A program made the translations under genes and the position numbers. This document shows positions 25,422 through 37,074 of a DNA stretch of 64,000 nt, one piece after another (the stretch's first letter is position 1; every line of letters begins with the position of its first letter). Origin of the DNA: Nipponacmea schrenckii (lineage: Eukaryota; Mollusca; Gastropoda; Lottiidae); contig CM060202.1 of assembly GCA_030562195.1 (NCBI GenBank), forward strand, positions 8,246,001-8,310,000, read 5' to 3'. The notes beneath the pieces were generated by a model. The model saw only the letters and a program-made list of their open reading frames with translations. It was not told where the DNA came from and ran no database searches.

Positions 25422-26703
25422 GCTTCCAAGAACAAAAAGCTGGTCCTTAGCTTTAAAGGGACATTAAACTGGGAGGTCAATTGAATTATGGTGGAGCACA
25501 ATGTCCTAAAGGTGATTCTTGGAAGGAAGCTAGGTAAGGATTATTATCTGGGATATGATTAGCTAAATATTAACACACTGTAAATATTTAAAATATTGAC
25601 ATGAAATGTTCGGGAACCTACAAACCAGAAACGAAAGTTGGGGTACTCCTAACCAATTACATCTGGGTCGATTGGAATAAAAAATTTCACCACACTTTTA
25701 TACTCGAACCAATATTCAGATCTCTGATTATCTGATCACCATTTATTCGACATAGCCATATATCTTGTTAAGACTCTTGTTAATTGTTTGCATTATGTAT
25801 TTATTTGATCATTTTATAAGTTTCATATCCAGTGAAATAACTTGTTTATATTTGAAATTTTAGGTGTAAACAGATAGAGCTTCAATGATTTTTTTTATAA
25901 AAGTGCTTATGGTGTGGCACGGAAGCTCACAAGGCAAGTTTTATTTGATCTATAAATTTTCAAATTCTTTACTAATCTTATTGCTTTGTAAATCATGATT
26001 TATGTTTTCAAAAGAACGAAACCGGGAATAATGTGAGTAAATTGTGACCCTACTGAGTTCTGAAATGTTTGACATTTCTCTATTTCCATGCTTTCTCAAG
26101 AAAAGACATAGTGAAGAATGTATTTTGATTTCAAATTTGTAACTAATAACTCAAAATTGTGTTATCAATAAAATAAGAAAATGTTATGCCCCAAATGTGT
26201 TTGATCGTATGTTTTTGTATTTTGCAGGTCAGAAGGGGTAAATCGTCTGGTAATTTACCTACCCGCAATAGCACTGCCACAATAGGAGTAGTCTGTGATC
26301 ATGGACTGTATGACTCGTCAGACCTCCTATTCACAGATGAAGAGGAACAGATGAAGAACAGATGAAGAGGAACAGATGAAGAACAGATGAAGAGGAACAG
26401 ATGAAGAAATGGGGAGATTCCTCCACCCGTATTTTGTAAGATTTTCATACATCTTAATGTTTTGAAATCAGGGTACCATAATGCATTTTCAGCTGTGTGC
26501 ATTTTCTGAAGAAGATGCCGATTTCAAATAGTTGAGCCCAATAAACATTTAAAAAAATATAACATAATATACATGTATATAAAGTATAATTGAACAAAAT
26601 ATTTTTCTCTTCTCCTTTTTAGCCGTCAGCGGGATCCCGATAGCCGTCTTTTGCTCTTGGGTTTGGTATACACCACATACAGTAAGATGATCAACGTAGC
26701 ACG
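25422..26703 (+). ncRNA. Cassette unit 5: exons D5, A5, B5, C5
   Basis: D5 25422-25533, A5 25864-25933, B5 26228-26435, C5 26623-26703. Near duplicate of unit 3, introns included. C5 has one extra T compared with C3 (81 against 80 nt), another change incompatible with a conserved reading frame. Confidence 0.75.
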
Positions 26704-27126
26704 GTAAGTACATCAATTTCAGTCACAAGTTTAGTTCAATGGGATTATACTATAAACCAACCCTCAAAAAATTCAAGAATTTTGGAGTCATAAATTGAAA
26801 TATAATTTAAAATGAATTAAGTGCTTCAGTCATCCAGTCATTGAGTTGGCAAATCACTCATGGTTAATCGAGAGATTACTGAGAAAATAAATGCCATGTC
26901 ATTGAAGAGTTAAGGGGGCAATTTCCAAAATTGTTATTTCTATGTTTTGTGTCAACCTTTCGATTGTTTTTGTGTATAGAATTAATGCAAAAACACGTTT
27001 GCTTAAAACTGTGAATTAAATCAATTCCTGTATATTTTGATCTATAGTTTCCATTACTTTTTGCTCATAATTTTGTCCTTGCCTACTTTAGACATTACTT
27101 TTTACATTACTTGTCTATTCTTCCAG

Positions 27127-28294
27127 GCTTCCAAGAACAAAAAGCTGGTCCTTAGCTTTGAAGTGACATTAACCTAGGAGGTCAATTGAATTATGGTGGA
27201 GCACAATGTCCTTAAGGCGATTCTTGGAAGGAAGCTAGGTAAGGATTATTATCTGGGATATGATTAGCTAAATATTAACACACTGTAAATATTTTGAATA
27301 TTGACATGAAATGTTCGGGTACCTACAAACCAGAAACGAAAGTTGGGGTACTCCTAACCAATTACATCTGGGTCGATTGGAATATGAAAATTTCACCACA
27401 CTTTTATACTCGAACCAATATTAAGATCACCATTTATTCGACATAGCCGTATATCTTGTTAAGATTCATGTTAATTGTTTATTTATTTGATCATTTCATA
27501 AGTTTCATATCCAGTGAAATAACTTGTTTATATTTGAAATTTTAGGTGTAAACAGATAGAGCTTCAATGAATTTTTTTTATAAAAGTGCTTATGGTGTGG
27601 CACGGAAGCTCACAAGGCAAGTTTTATTTGATCTATAAATTTTCAAATTCTCTACTAATCTTATTGCTTTGTGAATCATGATTTATGTTTTTGACAATCC
27701 ATTTCTCTATTTCCCATGCCCTCTCAAGAGAAGACATAGTGAAGAATGTATTTTGATTTCAAATTTGTAACTGATAACTCAAAATTGTGTTATCAAAATA
27801 AATCAAGAAAAGTTATGCCCCCAATGTGTTTGATCGTATGTTTTTGTATTTTGCAGGTCAGAAGGGGTAAATCGTCTGGTAATTTACCTACCCGCAATAG
27901 CACTGCCACGATAGGAGTAGTCTGTGATCATGAACTGTATGACTCGTCAGACCTCCTATTCACAGATGAAGAGGAACAGATGAAGAACAGATGAAGAGGA
28001 ACAGATGAAGAAATGGGGAGATTCCTCCACCCGTATTTTGTAAGATTTTCATACATCTTAATGTTTTGAAATCAGGGTACCATAATGCATTTTCAGCTGT
28101 GTGCATTTTCTGAAGAAGATGCCGATTTCAAATAGTTGAGCTCAATAAACATTTTTTTTAAAACTATAACATAATATATAATTGAACAAAATATTTTTCT
28201 CTTCTCCTTTTTAGCCGTCAGCGGGAACCCGATAGCCGTCTTTGCTCTTGGGTTTGGTATACACAACATACAGTAAGATGATCAACGTAGCACG
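27127..28294 (+). ncRNA. Cassette unit 6: exons D6, A6, B6, C6
   Basis: D6 27127-27238, A6 27546-27616, B6 27857-28039, C6 28215-28294. Near duplicate of unit 4, with a roughly 0.1-kb deletion in the A-B intron (around 27680) and two fewer CAGATGAAG repeats in B6. Confidence 0.75.
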
Positions 28295-28710
28295 GTAAGT
28301 ACATCAATTTCAGTCACAAGTCTAGTTCAATGAGTTTAATTGTAAACCCACCATCAAATTCAAGAATTTTGGAGTCATAAATTGAAAAATAATTTAAAAT
28401 GAATTCAGTGCTTCAGTCATCCAGTCATTGAGTTGGCAAATCAATCATCGTTTATCCAGAGATTACTGTGGAAAATATATTCCAAGTCATTGCAGATTTA
28501 AGGGGGCATTTTTCAAAATTGTTATTTCTAAGTTTGTGTCACCCTTTAGATAGTTTTTCTGTATAGAATTAATAGAAACACGTTTGCTTCAAATTGTCAA
28601 TTAAATCAATTCATGTACATTTTGATCTATAGTTTCCATTACTTTTTGCTCATAATGTTGTCCTTGCATAGTGTAGACATAACTTTTACATTACTTGTCT
28701 ATTCTTCCAG

Positions 28711-29727
28711 GCTTCCAAGAACAAAAAGCTGGTCCTTAGCTTTAAAGGGACATTAAACTGGGAGGTCAATTGAATTATGGTGGAGCATAAATATCCTAAA
28801 GGCGATTCTTGGAAGGAAGCTAGGTAAGGATTATTATCTGGGATATGAAAAGCTAAATATCAACACACTGTAAATATTGACATTAAATTTTTCGGGAAAA
28901 TGCAAAACAGAAACCCCTAACCAATTACATCTAGGTCGATTGAAATGATAAGAAAATTTAACCATACTTTTACATTCCAATCAATATTTAGATCTCTGAT
29001 TATCTGATCACCATTTTCTCGATATAACAATACATCTTGTTAAGATTCATGTTAATTGTTTGAATTTATGTATTTATTTGATTATTTTATTAGTTTCGTA
29101 TCCATTGAATTAACTTGTTTATATTTGAAATTTTAGGTGTAAACAGATAGAGCTTCAATTAATTTTTTTATAGAAGTGCTTATGGTGTGGCACGGAAGCT
29201 CACAAGGCAAGTTTTATTTGATCTAAAAATCTTCAAATTCTTTTCTAATCTTATTGCTTTGTAAATCCTGATTTATGTGTTAAAAATAATTAAAAAAAAC
29301 GAAATTGGGTTAATGAGTAAATTGTGACCCTACTGAGTTCTGAAATTTTTGACTATCCTTTTCTTTATATTCCATGCCCTCTCAAGAAAGAATATAGTGA
29401 AGAATGTATTTTGATTTCAAATTTGTAACTGATAGCTCAAATTGTGTTATCAATAAATCAAGAAAATATTATGCCCCCTATGTGTTTTGCAGGTCAGAAG
29501 GGGTAAATCGTCTGGTAATTTACCTACCCGCAATAGCACTGCCACGATAGGAGTAGTCTGTGATCATGGACTGTATGACTCGTCAGACCTCCTATTCACA
29601 GATGAAGAACAGATGAAGAGGAACAGATGAAGGACAGATGAAGCGGCGCCTACAGATGATGACAAGACAAGAATGAAGAAAAGAGTGCTCAATAAGAATA
29701 ACCACGTCTGCAGACAAAAAGCCGCGG
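28711..29727 (+). ncRNA. Cassette unit 7 (last): exons D7, A7, B7, no C
   Basis: D7 28711-28823, A7 29137-29206, B7 29493-29727. D7 has one mismatch in P3 (AATATCC instead of AATGTCC). B7 starts like the others but after the CAGATGAAG repeats continues into unrelated sequence containing GGCGCC, and ends at the donor GCCGCGG|GTATGTT. A GC-rich palindrome after the CAGATGAAG stretch is shared only with B1, so the first and last B exons appear to be the outer, older borders of the array. Confidence 0.7.
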
Positions 29728-30136
29728 GTATGTTACCAGGAATATAGTTAAAATTTAGCAGTTGATGACCGAAATAAAAACTTTACATATTGTAGCTTTA
29801 TATTGGAACGGAAGGGAATTTGATAGACTGGCATTTTTAGAAATTGACAAGGCCAAGTTGCTTCCATGCACGTTCCCAATGTATATGAATATGGATTCTG
29901 GGAAGATTCATTAAGATTTACAGGAATGCTCAACTTTTATACTAAATAAGAACATAGTTTATACGCAAATTCATTGAATACGTTAAGGTTCGACAGGAAT
30001 AATCAATAAATTCCAATGTGCATGACAGTTCAAACATATTCCATTAATAATAGGAAGTTGTTATCAAATAAGCTGTTATGTTGGCTAAAGATATGGGTTG
30101 CGGCTCATTTACAAAAACATTTTTTTTATATTTCAG

Positions 30137-30470
30137 CTGAAGAGCTCAGAAGAAGATATTGCTTCTGCATTGATTTGATTTGTCTGCATTGATTTGATTT
30201 TTCTTCATTGATTTGGTGGTTCTGCATTAATTTGATTTTTCTGCATTATTGGTTCCACTTACTGCTTCCAGACACATGTTTTTACTGGTTCCCTCTTTGA
30301 CTTTCTACTTTCTTTGACTTTAATATAATAAGTCATCTTTACTCAGTTGTCTAAAGACCCAGCTGTAAATGGGCATGGATAATCTGGGAAGTTTGACTGA
30401 GGATCAGCAGTTACACAGGATCTTCTGAACCTTAGCTGTTATCCTAAATAAATGTTTTTTTTTTATCTCT
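30137..30470 (+). ncRNA. Candidate 3' exon of the repeat lncRNA
   Basis: The acceptor TTTTTATATTTCAG ends at 30136, 409 nt after the B7 donor. The exon contains four imperfect copies of CTGCATTGATTTGATTT (30166-30250) and an AATAAA at 30447-30452 followed by a T run, consistent with a polyadenylated end near 30470. No open frame. Confidence 0.5.
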
Positions 30471-30769
30471 GTAGACTGACTCTCATTTAAGTTGGCTTTC
30501 TGCCATCGGTTTTCTGGAACCTGGGTATTTCTGCCTTCATTTGATTTCATTTCTGCATCGTTCACTTGATAGCAGATAATGAAACCAAGGAATACCATTC
30601 ATCAAAAATCTTCGAGATAACAAAAGTACCAAACCAACTAATTGATACAACTACAAAGGCAACTGCTTGAATTTATGTTGATGGCTTATTTAGTTTTTGT
30701 TTTTGTATCCCTTTTTCTATGTTCGGATTTCTATACCTTGGTTTGGTGTATTTTGCCATGTACAAGTTA

Positions 30770-30955
30770 AGGTCAGATTTGGTAGTTTTGGTCAAAGTTT
30801 GTGTATGAGGTGTTTGGTCGAAGATTGTGGTCGAGGTCAAGGGTCATACATGGTGGTCGAGGTCAAAGGTCATAAATGGTTGCCAAGGTCAAAGTTCATA
30901 AACAGAGGTCAAGGTCAAATATTATAAATGGTGGTCAAGGTTCAGATTTGGTTTT
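30770..30955. repeat. GGTCAAGGTCA-type tandem repeat
   Basis: About seven degenerate copies of a 20-28-bp unit around GGTCAAAGGTCATAAATGGT. AGGTCA half-sites occur repeatedly, but a simple repeat explains them. Confidence 0.7.
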
Positions 30956-30996
30956 GAGTCAAATTTTGGTACTTGAGAACAAAATTTTCTTTTCAG

Positions 30997-31049
30997 GGAA
31001 ATGGTGGTATGAATGAAAAGAGGCATGCTTACAATTAAAGAATCTACAG
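30997..31049 (+). ncRNA. Possible alternative 3' exon
   Basis: Acceptor AAATTTTCTTTTCAG ends at 30996 and donor ATCTACAG|GTATGG lies at 31050. Supported only by splice-site appearance. Confidence 0.3.
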
Positions 31050-32131
31050 GTATGGTCATCTAAATAAAAATGTGTAACCAGTTGAAACTCAATTTTGCCT
31101 TACATCATAATAGAAGTGTGCAATGGGAGAAATCCCACAGGGCAGCGAGCTTTTGATTTCCAAACGTCGCAGGATTTTGACAGTGTGTTGCACACGAGGA
31201 TTTGGTATATTGTCCCATCCAAACAACTCGACCATTTTTCATGTCCCCCCAACCTGCATCATGGGTTGAAAACATTAACGGTATGACATTAACCACTGTT
31301 TGGAATTGTTTGGGCTATCTGATAAATGTTTTCATTTGGGAACACAATACTTTGTTAGATATTTGTTTTAATTATGATGAGTTTAAAGAAACGCTAAATT
31401 GCTCTGTATCCTCGGATGTTTGCAAGGAACATTAAACCTATACCAATTGCAAAATAAAGTAGGATAATGACTTTGTCATAACCTTTCTACATCGTTTCGT
31501 ATTAAATATGGTATTTTATATATTTGCTTTTTTGTTTTGTTTTGTTTCATATGGTAGAATTTGGAAGACTGGGGATATTAGTGGATGGCTAGTTTTGGTA
31601 CACGGTTTCAGATGATGGTGTTGGTATATGGTTTCAGATGATGATGGTGCTGGTAAATGGTTTCAGATGATGCTTTTGAAAGAAGATTAGTTTTAATCTG
31701 AACACCAGGTAATTTGAACATAAAAGAACGTTAAATTATTTGCATATTTGATTAATAGATCTACATTTATAAAAAATAACAGTTGAAGCATCGGCCTGAA
31801 AGTCGTACAAATCACAATGTGCGATAAATTGATTTTGAAAAGCCTTGAAGTAAGAGAACGCTACAACATTTGTACAATTCCTTAAACAACACATTAGACT
31901 ATAAATTACAAATCCTCCTTTAAAGAAATACTTCGTCCTAGAATGAACATATACTTTTCCAATAATAGCTCTATTCATCAGAAAATACACCTGCTGCCAT
32001 AAATAACATAAAATAAAAAAGAAATCCAAAAAACTGATTAATTATCCATAAAGATGCATTTGATTATTGAATAACGCATAATAAATTGATTAAACGTTTT
32101 TCAAAATTTACTTCGTTTTGAGCTTTTCCAG

Positions 32132-32400
32132 ATTGTAAGGGATTCTGTTACTTTATGGCACCAGGTAAGTTCACTGATGAATATATACTTATATTGACCA
32201 TTCTTGAGAACTAAAATTTTATGTTCATGCTAAGACGATTTATTCCTTTAATCTATTTTTTCTCGTGTTTTTTTTATTACAGATATTGATAACTCTGTTA
32301 GTTTAAGGGTAGGCAGGGAGTTGTCCTGCAGGGAGTTCATCGTCCCTGTCTTGCCGAGATGGAATGCTCTGTGGACCAAGGATTACTTTTTCTTACAAGG
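32132..32400 (+). ncRNA. Possible 3' exons 32132-32164 and 32283-32400
   Basis: A 33-nt block ends in CACCAG|GTAAGT. A 118-nt block between TTTTTTATTACAG and CAAGG|GTATGT contains the hairpin CAGGGA/TCCCTG (32329-32334 with 32343-32348). Both lack an open frame. They could belong to a longer isoform of the repeat lncRNA or to another transcript. Confidence 0.35.
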
Positions 32401-32762
32401 GTATGTTACTCTTTAATAGGTGAATGTGGCGACTTATTCATGTTCTACAGACTACGTTACCAAGCAACTACATGATGCCGTTGAATTTATTTGATAAAAC
32501 CTTTGCAATGAGTACTTGATTGTTATTATTCAAAACAAGTCAAGATCTGAACTTTTTTCTATGTTTGTCACCCCCTGGCAGTGATGCAGGGTGATGAAGT
32601 TTAGAACTTTTGACTGGGTCAATTTCTCAGGCCTTGTGTGCTGAAAGTAAGTTGCTGCCCTGGAAAAATTTACCTCATTACAACCTAAATTGTTTGACAA
32701 TGATCAGCGGAATTATAAAACAGTTGGAATATACACGAAATATATTAAAATTTCTTTTTCAG

Positions 32763-33470
32763 GTATTGGATATTAGTGGAGGGTTGTTGATTAAGTTTTG
32801 TGACAATCAGGCATTTTTCACAACTAATACAATGAATTAGCGTTTGACGAAATTCTAGCTCTCAGTTATAGTGTTACTTTTCATGCGTACCATATTGTAT
32901 CAATCATAATATTATGTTAATTTAGTGATTATATTATAACCTTGTATCACTGGCTAAAATGGATTGTCATTTATCATAATGATGTCATTCTTTCTATTTC
33001 AAGTATTATTATTATTATTCAAATTCTTCTTAAAAGTGAATGAAGATTATCAATATTTGTAAATGTGTAAGCAAAAGAACTCATTTGCAGAAAAAAAAAT
33101 GAAACAAAGCATCTAGATTTACATTGTACTGATTGAGATAATACAATATGTTATTGGTGATAAATATTTGCAGAAGAATAATTATGTGATATGTTGCAAG
33201 TTAATGACTGTGATGCTATCAAATGTAAAGAAAAAAATGATTTCAAATCACATGAATTTTGTCTTTGTAAATATTCTCTTGATTTGACAAATTTTGTTAG
33301 TGATCAAAGTATAAACTAATGCAGATTGGATATTCTTGGTGATCTTAAATTGATAATAATTGGTGGTTGAAGTAATTTGCGTTTGTAACATAATTATGTA
33401 CGTTTTTCTTTTGTTTTTATGTGTGTGTATGTATACTTTTAAATATAAAAATAAATATTAGTATTATATC
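32763..33470 (+). ncRNA. Possible terminal exon of the long isoform
   Basis: The acceptor ATTTCTTTTTCAG ends at 32762. AATAAA at 33449-33454 follows a T-rich and TGTG-rich stretch. There is no coding frame. Confidence 0.35.
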
Positions 33471-34130
33471 ACGTTTGTATTTACATTGTTTGGTAATTTA
33501 TTTGCTTAGTATCAGATCTCAAAAGTAATATGGACAACTGAAATTGAAAAGAAAGTTTGGAACTGAAGGGGCATGAAACTAAATATTGTGAGAAATCTAA
33601 ATTTCTACGAGAAAGTTTTGCATCCCCCACCTCGATCCATGCTACGAGATTTTACATAAGACATCACACGCTCATTAAACCATTCCATTACTGTATAAAC
33701 ATACAATAAGAAATATTCATGCACGTGCAAAATATTACATGTATAGGTCACATGAGATCAAATCACGTGATACAACAAACAAATACAGGAAATATTTCAA
33801 GATGACCGGAAAAAATTTACTTCTTCGAGGTAAATAGACTATATGACTCATTTATTGCTTTATCATGGATTGGAATCTTTTTTAAGGACGAAATTTGTAA
33901 TCATTTCATACCAAAATTATCTAATATTTTCGGCTTGTGGATTCCAATTAGAATAGTTATATCTACAAGTCAATTTTCTTACCTCGCAATCACACAAAAT
34001 ATATATTACATAATACTGTATCTTTACGTTATTCATATTCACACACAATTCGGAACTGTTATAAACAAATACAGAATGGGTTCGTTGTCATTACACACAC
34101 ATTTTTCAGCACACCACATTTAGATACAGT
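33470..34130. other. Intergenic DNA, no gene seen
   Basis: AT-rich; two CACGTG sites (near 33723 and 33766) and a short ATG frame ending in a donor-like GTAAAT near 33832. No downstream partner exon in phase was found. Confidence 0.4.
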
Positions 34131-34645
34131 ACTTAGGGATACTTCATTTAGGCATACGGTCAGATAAGCACATGTCATTTAGGCACAGTGTTATTTAGGC
34201 ACAGCGTTTGAGGCACACCTCAAATTAAGTACATACTCAATTAGGCACACTCTTTTTAGGCACACTGAAATTGGGCACACAGTAATTTCGACACAGTAAT
34301 ATAGGCACACCTTGAATTTGGCATACATTCATTTAGGCACCCCCTGAATTAGCCACTCGTCTATTTAGGCACCCCTTAAATTAGGTCAATATTCATTTAC
34401 GCACACCCATAGACAAACATCAAAAAGTTGTTAACTGTCATTTAGGCACACATTTTTTAAGCACACCTCAATTAGACACAGTACTTAAGGCACACTTCAT
34501 TTAGGCACATTGTTATTTAAGCACAGCGTTTAAGGCACACTTTCAATTAGGCACACAAAAATTGGGCACACTGTTATTTAGGCACATTGATTTAGGCACA
34601 CCTTCAATTAGGCACACCTTCAATCTGGGACACATTCATTTAGGC
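34130..34645. repeat. TTAGGCACAC minisatellite
   Basis: More than twenty degenerate copies of a roughly 20-bp unit (CATTTAGGCACAC plus spacer). Reverse-complement copies lie at 35100-35220. Confidence 0.88.
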
Positions 34646-34834
34646 ACGCCTGGAGTCATTTCCCCCAACATCATCAAATTATCTTTGCCCCTCACCCTTG
34701 TTCAGAATTTACTTATAGCCCAAGCAGCCATCATTTCCAAGATGACTACCAATTTGGGAGGGGGGGGGGGGGTGGTTGTGGGCGAAACAAACTATATGAA
34801 CAGAACTCAAAACATAAAAGGAAATAGAATTAAT

Positions 34835-35095
34835 ATAGTCCTACGTCCTACTCTTCTACCTGTTATGGGCTAATGAAGATGGGCAACGCCATGCTATGTG
34901 CAATGTAGGAAATTTTGCCCGGACAGCGGCATTAGCCTGCTTTTTTTGCAATTTCCAACTGTCGGGGGGGGGGGGGTATTTAACTTGCATAGCCTGTAGC
35001 ACACGTGGTACTATTTATTGCCCCATGCGTACGACTAGACGTTATTTCCAAGACAGTCCGTCAGACCTGCATCACTGACATATGGAAACCGGGCT
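34835..35095 (-). repeat. SINE family 1 copy between inverted TTAGGCACAC arrays
   Basis: Read on the minus strand, it has the shared body (CATATGTCAGTGATGCAGG) and tail (TTAGCCCATAACAGGTAGAA, then GAGTAGGACGTAGG). Homopolymer G runs near 34758 and 34965 interrupt the neighbourhood. The tRNA-like head is missing. Confidence 0.75.
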
Positions 35096-35099
35096 GAAA

Positions 35100-35220
35100 A
35101 ATCTGAAATGCCTAATTGAAGGTGTGCTTAATAAACGTTGTGCCTAAATCAGTATGTCTAAATGAGGCTGTGCCTAATTGAATGTATTCCTAGATCACTG
35201 TGCCTTAATTGAGAGTGTGT
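35100..35220. repeat. Inverted copies of the TTAGGCACAC repeat
   Basis: GTGTGCTTAATAAACGTTGTGCCTAAAT and similar phrases are the reverse complement of the array at 34130-34645. Confidence 0.75.
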
Positions 35221-35689
35221 CTACCCCACCCCCCTTCTAAATGACTGCTTACCTTATCCTCATGTATCAAGACTTTGTGGAGACGCTGATAGAATGCAAA
35301 ATGTCTAGTTTGGGTTGTTTGTGATGGAACTCTCCCTTCCCCGTAAACAAAATCAAGAACCGAAAAGGCGAACTATGGCTTTTTAAACTGTATTTTGGAT
35401 TTTGGTGATATGTCTGGAGTTAAATGATAAATTTACAAATCAAACAAAATAGAGGATACATTTGTTTCATTGTTCCCTAGCGGCACATCTGCTTGTAAAT
35501 TAAAACACCAAAATAAGTACTGATTCAGTTCCAAGACTTCGAAAACATTAATTAAAATTCATACATTTTATAAATATCCAAAATGAATTTTCAATTGAAT
35601 GCCATCAATAGTTTTCGAAGGACACTTTCCCACGGAAATATCTGTCTTCAAAATACGGTTAAGTGTTTTAAGCGACATGCGAAACAATC

Positions 35690-36125
35690 CCCAAATATTG
35701 ATTACATTACTCGGGTTTTCTTGTACCTTTTCCCCGAAACTCTGCCCTGATTGGACAAGCGTTTTAATATACCAGTGGAAATAACCCAAAATCCCGATTA
35801 CATCATTCGGGTTTTCTCGGGCATTTTCCCCGCAACTTTGTCCTGAATGGACAAGCGTTTTAATCCACTTGTGGAAAATACCAAAAATCCCGATTACTTC
35901 ACCCTGGTTTTCTCGGACATTTTCTACAAAACCTCTCTCCTGAATGGACAAGCGTTTAAACCCACTCGTGGAAAATACCAAAAATCCCGATTACTTCACC
36001 CTGGTTTTCTCGGACATTTTCTACAAAACCTCTCTCCTGAATGGACAAGCGTTTAAACCCACTCGTGGAAAATACCAAAAATCCCGATTACATCACTCGG
36101 GTTTTCACGGACCTTTTCCGCGGAT
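35690..36125. repeat. 97-bp satellite, array 1
   Basis: Four to five tandem units. The phrase CCTGAATGGACAAGCG recurs at 35842, 35939 and 36036 (period 97), and a diverged unit precedes them at about 35746. Units contain CCAAAAATCCCGATTAC. A 137-codon minus-strand frame across it is a by-product of the repeat, whose period is not a multiple of three. Confidence 0.88.
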
Positions 36126-36129
36126 TACT

Positions 36130-37065
36130 GTCCTTAATGTATTATAGCCTACTACTATTCAAGTAAACTACCAAAAATACCGAATGTATCAGAACACAAT
36201 TGCATTAATCATTTTCACGTTCTTAATCAGAGTTTCGTACCTTTAATTTTACATCATCTGTCTATTTCATTTTGATCAAGAATATATATAGATATTATTA
36301 CCTAATTCATAATTATTTCCAGGTATAATTAACGTGAATTTTGATCATGAATATTTTGTATACTGCCACCTTGAGCACTGATAAAATTTACGATGAAACG
36401 AGCAAGAATAAAAAAGAAAAAAAGAAATTTTCTCCCCCATTCTAAATTTTCTATTTTTCTTTTCAAAACAACGATGATATTGCGAATTTCCCCATAAAGC
36501 TGTTCTGATGAAGATTTTATAATCCCAAATACGTAAAGCAAGGGATGGATCAGATTAAATATATATATATTTTTTTCTGACGATAAGTACTTGATATTTA
36601 AATTACAGAAACGAATGGTAAAATGGGTATTGTCAGACAGTGGATATTATAGGCCACAAATTTTCCTATCTTTATAATATACATTTATTCAATGTTGCAG
36701 ATGATTAAAACAATGTTACAATTTAGAAGACTTTTCTGAACGATAATATCGGTGAAAACTTTGACCGAATGGTCTGGAAGGTCGGACATAGAACGAAAAT
36801 CTGACCAAACTATTATTTAGTGATAAATATAGTTGCTGGTCTTTTAGCCTAGCAAAACTGTAACATCTTTCTTTTTACACGTTTAAGTATTCTTATATAC
36901 ACTTTAAATGAAAATGACAGTCGCACAATATTCCAAAATTCAGTAGTTAAATAACTATCATGTTACTAGCAAATCTGTACATAACAGGTTTATAATTACA
37001 TTCTAATAAAAAATATCCAGAAGATCTAGACCCTTTCTCAATAAAGTATTTGTTCCTTCCCAGTC
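36130..37065. other. Intergenic DNA, no gene seen
   Basis: AT-rich, no recognisable exon, RNA gene or clear repeat. Confidence 0.45.
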
Positions 37066-37074
37066 CCGTACACC

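Larger units (their letters stand above)
14400..33470 (+). ncRNA. Candidate spliced long non-coding RNA gene with tandem structured exon cassettes
   Basis: I do not recognise this gene. Seen: exon-like blocks with good 3' and 5' splice sites on the + strand, in the order exon 1 (donor at 14459), exon 2 (15097-15169), seven repeats of D-A-B-C (last C absent; 15674-29727), then 3' exons from 30137. No reading frame runs through the exons: A contains stops in all frames, and copies of B and C differ by indels not divisible by three. Stems in D, A and B are kept by compensating substitutions between copies. Inferred: a structured, tandemly repeated non-coding RNA, each repeat adding about 470 nt to the mature transcript. 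The D-A-B-C cassette is well supported. The first exon, the 3' exons and transcription itself are inferred from splice-site appearance only. The alternative is a decayed, amplified gene fragment. Confidence 0.68.

Noticed and set aside
30770..30955. Array of nuclear-receptor half-sites (AGGTCA)
   Set aside because: The AGGTCA words arise from a degenerate tandem repeat and show no constant spacing or orientation typical of response elements.
14400..33470. The repeat RNA as a telomerase RNA or other known structured RNA
   Set aside because: No CTAACCC-type template and no known core motif was found in exons A-D; the multi-exon cassette layout also does not fit.
33801..33832. Short ATG frame followed by a donor-like GTAAAT as first coding exon of the TTC6-like gene
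   Set aside because: Joining it to the acceptor at 39294 gives a stop within six codons; the promoter-like cluster at 38.5 kb is a better start.
34758..34772. G-run as a functional G-quadruplex
   Set aside because: It is a simple homopolymer beside repeats, with no four-tract arrangement, and could be an assembly artefact.
35568..35981. 137-codon open frame on the minus strand with internal repeats
   Set aside because: It is read across a 97-bp satellite; the period is not a multiple of three and the frame depends on small indels between units. No family resemblance.
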